This document shows, in pieces, positions 7,202-9,521 of a stretch of 9,521 nt of DNA. How positions within the stretch are numbered: position 1 is the stretch's first letter; each line of letters begins with the position of its first letter. Under the pieces are notes generated by a model that did no database searches, was not told where the DNA came from, and worked only from the letters and a program-made list of their open reading frames with translations. The position numbers and the translations under genes are program-made. Source of the DNA: Deltaproteobacteria bacterium (GTDB lineage: Bacteria > Desulfobacterota > DSM-4660 > Desulfatiglandales > HGW-15); assembly GCA_020342025.1 (NCBI GenBank), contig CP070840.1, forward strand, positions 1,138,200 to 1,147,720, read 5' to 3'.

Positions 7202-7567
7202 CTAGCCTCCAAAATGTTTCATAACGTCTTCCAACGCCGGGAGCTTGAAGACCATGAGAAAGCAGATCAGCAGGGCGTAGATACAGAGGGACTCGATGAG
7301 TGCGAGTCCGATAATCATGGTGGTCATAATCTTACCACCCGCCTCGGGATTCCTGGCCGTCCCCTGTAGCGCTCCATTAATGGCATGCCCCATACCAAGG
7401 CCCGTCCCAAAGGCGGCTACGCCGATACCGAAGCCGCAAGCAATGGCAATGCCAAAATAGATCCACACGGCATAAGATTTGCCTGAGCCCTCATCCGCCA
7501 AGGCCACTGAGGCCATTCCGAGAATCAGAACCACTGCTAAAATACTCGTAACAAGTTTCTTCGACAT
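7202..7567 (-). CDS. atpE: F-type ATP synthase subunit c (AtpE) with signal peptide
   Basis: Subunit c forms the membrane ring of FO that carries ions past subunit a. The 121-residue precursor begins with a signal-peptide-like segment: a KK n-region, a hydrophobic core, and ALA-DEG suggesting cleavage after residue 24. The mature protein has two membrane helices (about 35-66 and 80-107), the polar loop ARNPEA (71-76) and the ion-binding E92 in LIESLCIY. The position of the Na+-binding Gln of Ilyobacter-type rings is Met here (M59 in GLGMGH), and the position of its Thr is Leu, so proton coupling is predicted. The start has AAGGAGG five bases upstream, the best ribosome site in the window, which suits a highly expressed subunit. 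The gene lies 228 bases after atpB, an unusually long gap filled by repeats. Confidence 0.96.
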   Translation of the reverse strand: MSKKLVTSILAVVLILGMASVALADEGSGKSYAVWIYFGIAIACGFGIGVAAFGTGLGMGHAINGALQGTARNPEAGGKIMTTMIIGLALIESLCIYALLICFLMVFKLPALEDVMKHFGG

Positions 7568-7635
7568 ATCAACCTCCTTCTCTCTTTATTCGCCTTCTTC
7601 CATAAGATTTATCAAATACTATTTATGCGTTTCAG

Positions 7636-7772
7636 CCCATCACATTCCCATACTCCACGTCTGCCCATATGGAATGGTGGAAAACTGGAATATTGCGTAC
7701 CTGCGGATAAAAAGGGTATTCTGATTCTACCCTCCCACCCATCATTCCAGTACTCCATTACTCCAACACTCC
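7636..7772. repeat. Period-8 inverted-repeat element between atpB and atpE
   Basis: On the minus strand, 7744-7772 reads as 8-base units GGAGTGTT, GGAGTAAT, GGAGTACT and GGAATGAT. On the plus strand, 7671-7694 reads GGAATGGT, GGAAAACT and GGAATATT. The two arms (7670-7691 and 7744-7765) are complementary at 17 of 22 positions. A third stretch in minus orientation (about 7636-7658) continues the pattern. A small AGGGTA/TACCCT stem (7713-7733) sits in the middle. The design matches the element at 2459-2545 although the unit sequence differs. No coding frame here resembles a protein. Confidence 0.65.
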
Positions 7773-7794
7773 GCTCAGGGCGAAGCCCTGAGTG
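7772..7794 (-). other. Strong stem-loop just after the atpB stop codon
   Basis: CTCAGGGC (7774-7781) and GCCCTGAG (7785-7792) form a perfect stem around three bases, extended at the base by a G-T and a C-G pair. The stem starts two bases after the atpB stop. No T-run follows in the leftward direction, so full termination is unlikely. It could protect or process the 3' end of the upstream message, or allow partial read-through into atpE. Confidence 0.6.
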
Positions 7795-7795
7795 C

Positions 7796-8485
7796 CTAAT
7801 GTGCCTCTTCCATGGCACCAGCGAAATACACAATGGAAAGGAGCATGAACACAACGGCCTGTATAAAGCTTACTAGAAGTCCCAAAAATAGGATTGGCAG
7901 AGGCGCCAGATAAAGACCTGCAAGGGCGAAAAGGATACCCAGGATCTTCTCTTTTCCAAAAATATTGCCAAAAAGTCGAACGCTCAGAGACATGACGCGA
8001 GCAAAATGACCAATCCCTTCAATGACGAACATCAACGGGGCCAAAGCCCAGACAGGCCCAAGAAAATGCTTGAAATATTTGGCACCGTGGTACTTTACCC
8101 CAATGATATGGGTCAAGAGAAAGGTGCATATGGCCATAGACAAGGTGGTGTTGATGTTGGCGGTGGGCGAGAAGAAACCGGGCACAAGTCCTATGAGGTT
8201 GCACACGAAAATGTAGAGAAAAATGGTGGCGATGTAAGGGAAAAAAGTCTTTCCTTCTGGCCCGGTGATATCCACCATGAAATTCTCCAATCCCTCAATA
8301 ACGATTTCCAAAAAGTTCTGTCGCTTTCTGGGGAGTAGTTGGACACCTCTGACGAGTAATACACCACCGATAATCATGATAAGCATTACAAACCATGAGT
8401 AAACGACATGCTGATATTCATGCGCAAAGTGTCCAAGCCCAAGGGCGCTAAGAATTTCAGTCAAAAAGTAATAGTGGTGCTCCAT
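7796..8485 (-). CDS. atpB: F-type ATP synthase subunit a (AtpB)
   Basis: Subunit a is the stator channel of FO and passes protons to and from the c-ring. The protein is 229 residues and very hydrophobic, with about five to six membrane helices. The essential arginine is R170 in SLSVRLFGNIFG (166-177). Nearby E179 occupies the region of the E. coli channel glutamate. The C-terminal helix SFIQAVVFMLLSIVYFAGA (206-224) is typical. GPEG (75-78) and the NLIGLVPGFFSPTAN stretch (96-110) also fit the family. The start is ATG 8485, two bases after the atpI stop, with GGAGG ten bases upstream, so it is probably translationally coupled. A stem-loop and the octamer repeat follow its stop, before atpE. 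Confidence 0.97.
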   Translation of the reverse strand: MEHHYYFLTEILSALGLGHFAHEYQHVVYSWFVMLIMIIGGVLLVRGVQLLPRKRQNFLEIVIEGLENFMVDITGPEGKTFFPYIATIFLYIFVCNLIGLVPGFFSPTANINTTLSMAICTFLLTHIIGVKYHGAKYFKHFLGPVWALAPLMFVIEGIGHFARVMSLSVRLFGNIFGKEKILGILFALAGLYLAPLPILFLGLLVSFIQAVVFMLLSIVYFAGAMEEAH

Positions 8486-8487
8486 GT

Positions 8488-8877
8488 TTAAGTCGCCTCC
8501 CCGGTAACTGTTTTGAAAGCTGTTTTAATTCCAAAACTGACGATGCTGATAACGACTGTTGAAAGTCCAACGGCTAGACCTACAGGATCGGCCCACCCGC
8601 GTTTAATCAGGTAGCAGATAACTGCTCCCAACGCCAAAAGTCGCAAGTAATATTTCACGATGATGAAGAACTTTGAGGCGTTCATGGCACCTTCGGAGGA
8701 AAACCCACGTCGGATTGTATGTTGGAGGACCTTAAAATTGGCTATGATGATAAATCCCCCCAGAATGACGCCCAGGGTGAAGGACGAACTCATCAGAAAA
8801 AAACTGGTTAAACTCATTATGAGAAGGCTGAACCAGTTCAGCTTTTTCAGGTCCTTGTATGTCTTTTCCCAGTCCAT
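8488..8877 (-). CDS. atpI: ATP synthase subunit I (AtpI, PF03899-like)
   Basis: This is a small inner-membrane accessory protein of the FO operon; related proteins help assemble the c-ring. The 129 residues begin with a short charged segment (DWEKTYKDLKKLNW, 2-15) followed by four predicted membrane helices. IIANFKVLQ (46-54 area) and YYLRLLALG (75-83 area) match conserved places in the family. The start is ATG 8877, seven bases after the atpZ stop. AAGG directly abuts this ATG, which is closer than ideal. A longer frame reaching ATG 8967 would overlap most of the 3' third of atpZ and adds a non-membrane, non-conserved extension, so it is rejected. The stop TAA is two bases before the atpB start. 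Confidence 0.85.
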   Translation of the reverse strand: MDWEKTYKDLKKLNWFSLLIMSLTSFFLMSSSFTLGVILGGFIIIANFKVLQHTIRRGFSSEGAMNASKFFIIVKYYLRLLALGAVICYLIKRGWADPVGLAVGLSTVVISIVSFGIKTAFKTVTGEAT

Positions 8878-8884
8878 CCTTCTG

Positions 8885-9109
8885 TCAATCGAAATATTTT
8901 TTGCCCTTTTTATACATGATATATAGGTTTCTAAACGCCGCTGCGATACCGCAACCCAAAAAAACAAAGAACATCCAAGGGCTTGTTCCTAACCATTTGT
9001 CCACGTAGTAGCCTATCCCTGCACCGATTGCGATCGCGAGGGCCATGGACAGACCCACCGTGCTCAGATAGTAGAGGCTCTTGATAAGCTTCTTGGTTTC
9101 CTCATCCAT
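8885..9109 (-). CDS. atpZ: AtpZ/ATPase_gene1 family FO accessory protein
   Basis: This 74-residue membrane protein has two helices (about 13-34 and 44-63) and the family pattern: a Gly-rich first helix ending in GYYVDKWLGTSPW (33-45), then FLGCGIAAAFRNLY (50-63). Members (PF09527) sit at the head of many ATP synthase operons. They are linked to AtpI in assembly of the enzyme or in Mg2+ supply; the exact role is not settled. It is the first gene of the operon here. The start is ATG 9109 with only a weak GGAT upstream. Downstream order is atpI, atpB, then atpE. Confidence 0.88.
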   Translation of the reverse strand: MDEETKKLIKSLYYLSTVGLSMALAIAIGAGIGYYVDKWLGTSPWMFFVFLGCGIAAAFRNLYIMYKKGKKYFD

Positions 9110-9157
9110 TGATCATCCAGGCGCTGCTCTGGCGCATCTGCCTGAGACCGCGTTGTC

Positions 9158-9185
9158 TCTATCACAGTCTTTTTGGCAAAGTCAA
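9158..9185 (-). promoter_or_regulatory. Promoter candidate of the atpZ-atpI-atpB-atpE operon
   Basis: Read leftward, TTGACT (9180-9185, five of six) is followed by a 16-base spacer and GATAGA (9158-9163, three of six). A TG pair sits one base before the hexamer (extended -10). Transcription would start near 9151, about 42 bases before the atpZ start. The -10 is weak, so this is the best candidate and not a certain call. Confidence 0.5.
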
Positions 9186-9191
9186 TAGATT

Positions 9192-9209
9192 TTTAGAAAG
9201 ATTTCACAA
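9192..9209. promoter_or_regulatory. Rex operator candidate upstream of the atp operon
   Basis: On the minus strand this reads TTGTGA, six bases, then TCTAAA: one perfect Rex half-site and a second half matching four of six positions of TCACAA. It ends six bases upstream of the putative -35. Rex control of atp operons has been proposed by comparative genomics in sulfate reducers (recalled, not checked). rex itself lies at the far end of this cluster. Confidence 0.6.
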
Positions 9210-9268
9210 GCTCAAATCCGTGTTTCGAAAATAGGGGAAGAATTTTTTGCCCCCCATGAAAGATATTC

Positions 9269-9288
9269 CGAAAAATACAATATTTTCG
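9269..9288. other. AT-rich stem-loop downstream of hemL
   Basis: CGAAAA(A)TA and TATTTTCG can pair with one bulged A around a CAA loop, 15 bases after the hemL stop. The stem is nearly all A-T and is not followed by a T-run in the leftward direction. It is at best a weak terminator of hemL. The rest of 9110-9303 holds the atp promoter and Rex-like site. Confidence 0.3.
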
Positions 9289-9303
9289 ATAAATTATGGC
9301 CTT

Positions 9304-9521
9304 TCAAGAAAGGGATTCAAAACTCCTTGCAGCGCAGTCTATGGTTCTTCTGATGCTCTTCTCATCGTGAGCGGTTGAAAGGAAACAGGCCTCAAAAGCA
9401 GACGGTGCCAGATATATTCCCTGCTGAAGCATTTTTGCGTAATAGACCTTAAATTTCTCTGCATCACTTGCCTTGGCCGAAGCAAAATCTGTGACCGGGT
9501 CTTCGCCAAAAAAGAGGGATC
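9304..9521 (-). CDS. hemL: Glutamate-1-semialdehyde 2,1-aminomutase, C-terminal end (partial)
   Basis: HemL is a PLP enzyme that turns glutamate-1-semialdehyde into 5-aminolevulinate, the precursor of heme, siroheme and corrinoids. Only the last 71 codons lie in the window; the 5' part is beyond the right edge. The frame has no stop until TGA at 9304-9306. It shows the typical HemL tail: PVTDFASAKASD, then a MLQQGIYLAPSAFEACFLSTAH stretch (residues 30-51 of the fragment), then the final amphipathic helix after HDEKSI. The lysine and PLP-binding motifs are outside the window. The gene lies on the same strand as the atp operon, 194 bases upstream of atpZ. Confidence 0.93.
   Translation of the reverse strand, partial: SLFFGEDPVTDFASAKASDAEKFKVYYAKMLQQGIYLAPSAFEACFLSTAHDEKSIRRTIDCAARSFESLS

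Noticed and set aside
7202..7567. Na+-dependent c-ring
   Set aside because: Key Na+ ligand positions are Met and Leu instead of Gln and Thr; only the Glu and Ser are kept.
7612..7876. Overlapping open frames on both strands across the atpB-atpE gap
   Set aside because: Their composition follows the octamer repeat (Tyr/Trp/Ser/Pro-rich products) and they overlap atpB. There is no ribosome site or domain.
8878..8967. Longer AtpI start at ATG 8967
   Set aside because: It would overlap atpZ by 83 bases in another frame, and the extra 30 residues are not membrane-like or conserved.
9232..9256. GGGG...CCCC stem as hemL terminator
   Set aside because: Only four G-C pairs around a long A/T loop with a poor T-run; too weak to call.

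Overview
The window looks like chromosomal DNA from an anaerobic member of the Desulfobacterota (the former Deltaproteobacteria), probably from a sulfate-reducing or syntrophic lineage. This is inferred from four features: a hemL-atpZ-atpI-atpB-atpE cluster carrying only the membrane FO genes, a c subunit made with a cleavable signal peptide, the redox repressor Rex beside that cluster, and a RACo/DUF4445-type corrinoid-activation ASKHA protein. No mobile element, RNA gene or CRISPR array was found.

Layout. At the left edge (minus strand, 1-983) is the 5' part of a DUF4445/RACo-like gene that begins directly in the linker domain and has no [2Fe-2S] ferredoxin domain. A 455-base divergent intergenic region follows. 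It holds an extended -10 promoter for the leftward gene, a block of palindromes (about 1144-1335), and a near-consensus sigma70 promoter (1374-1402) for the rightward genes. pdxA (1439-2458, TTG start) and uvrA (2556-5381) read rightward and probably form one unit. They end at a stem-loop terminator (5380-5410) that can serve both strands. From there everything reads leftward: a YcgR-like PilZ protein (5467-6168), rex (6392-7030), atpE (7202-7567), atpB (7796-8485), atpI (8488-8877), atpZ (8885-9109), and the 3' end of hemL (9304-9521).

How it fits together. PdxA supplies the vitamin B6 pathway and UvrA supplies nucleotide excision repair; they look like a housekeeping pair. AtpZ, AtpI, AtpB and AtpE make the assembly/accessory factors and the a and c subunits of the ATP synthase proton channel; the F1 genes are not here. 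Rex senses NADH/NAD+. A Rex-like operator (7128-7145) overlaps the -35 of a good promoter for rex itself. A second Rex-like site (9192-9209) lies just upstream of the best atp promoter. The local circuit therefore appears to be redox control of rex and of the FO operon by its neighbour.

The most unusual non-coding features are two intergenic elements built of degenerate 8-base-period units arranged as inverted arms. One lies between pdxA and uvrA; the other splits atpB from atpE. A palindromic CCTTCGAC/GTCGAAAGG-type repeat sits upstream of pdxA. The protein oddities are the missing ferredoxin domain in the RACo-like protein and an altered first ABC signature (LAGGEDQ instead of LSGGEAQ) in UvrA. 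I see no clear new multi-gene system; the novelty here is at the level of regulation and repeats.
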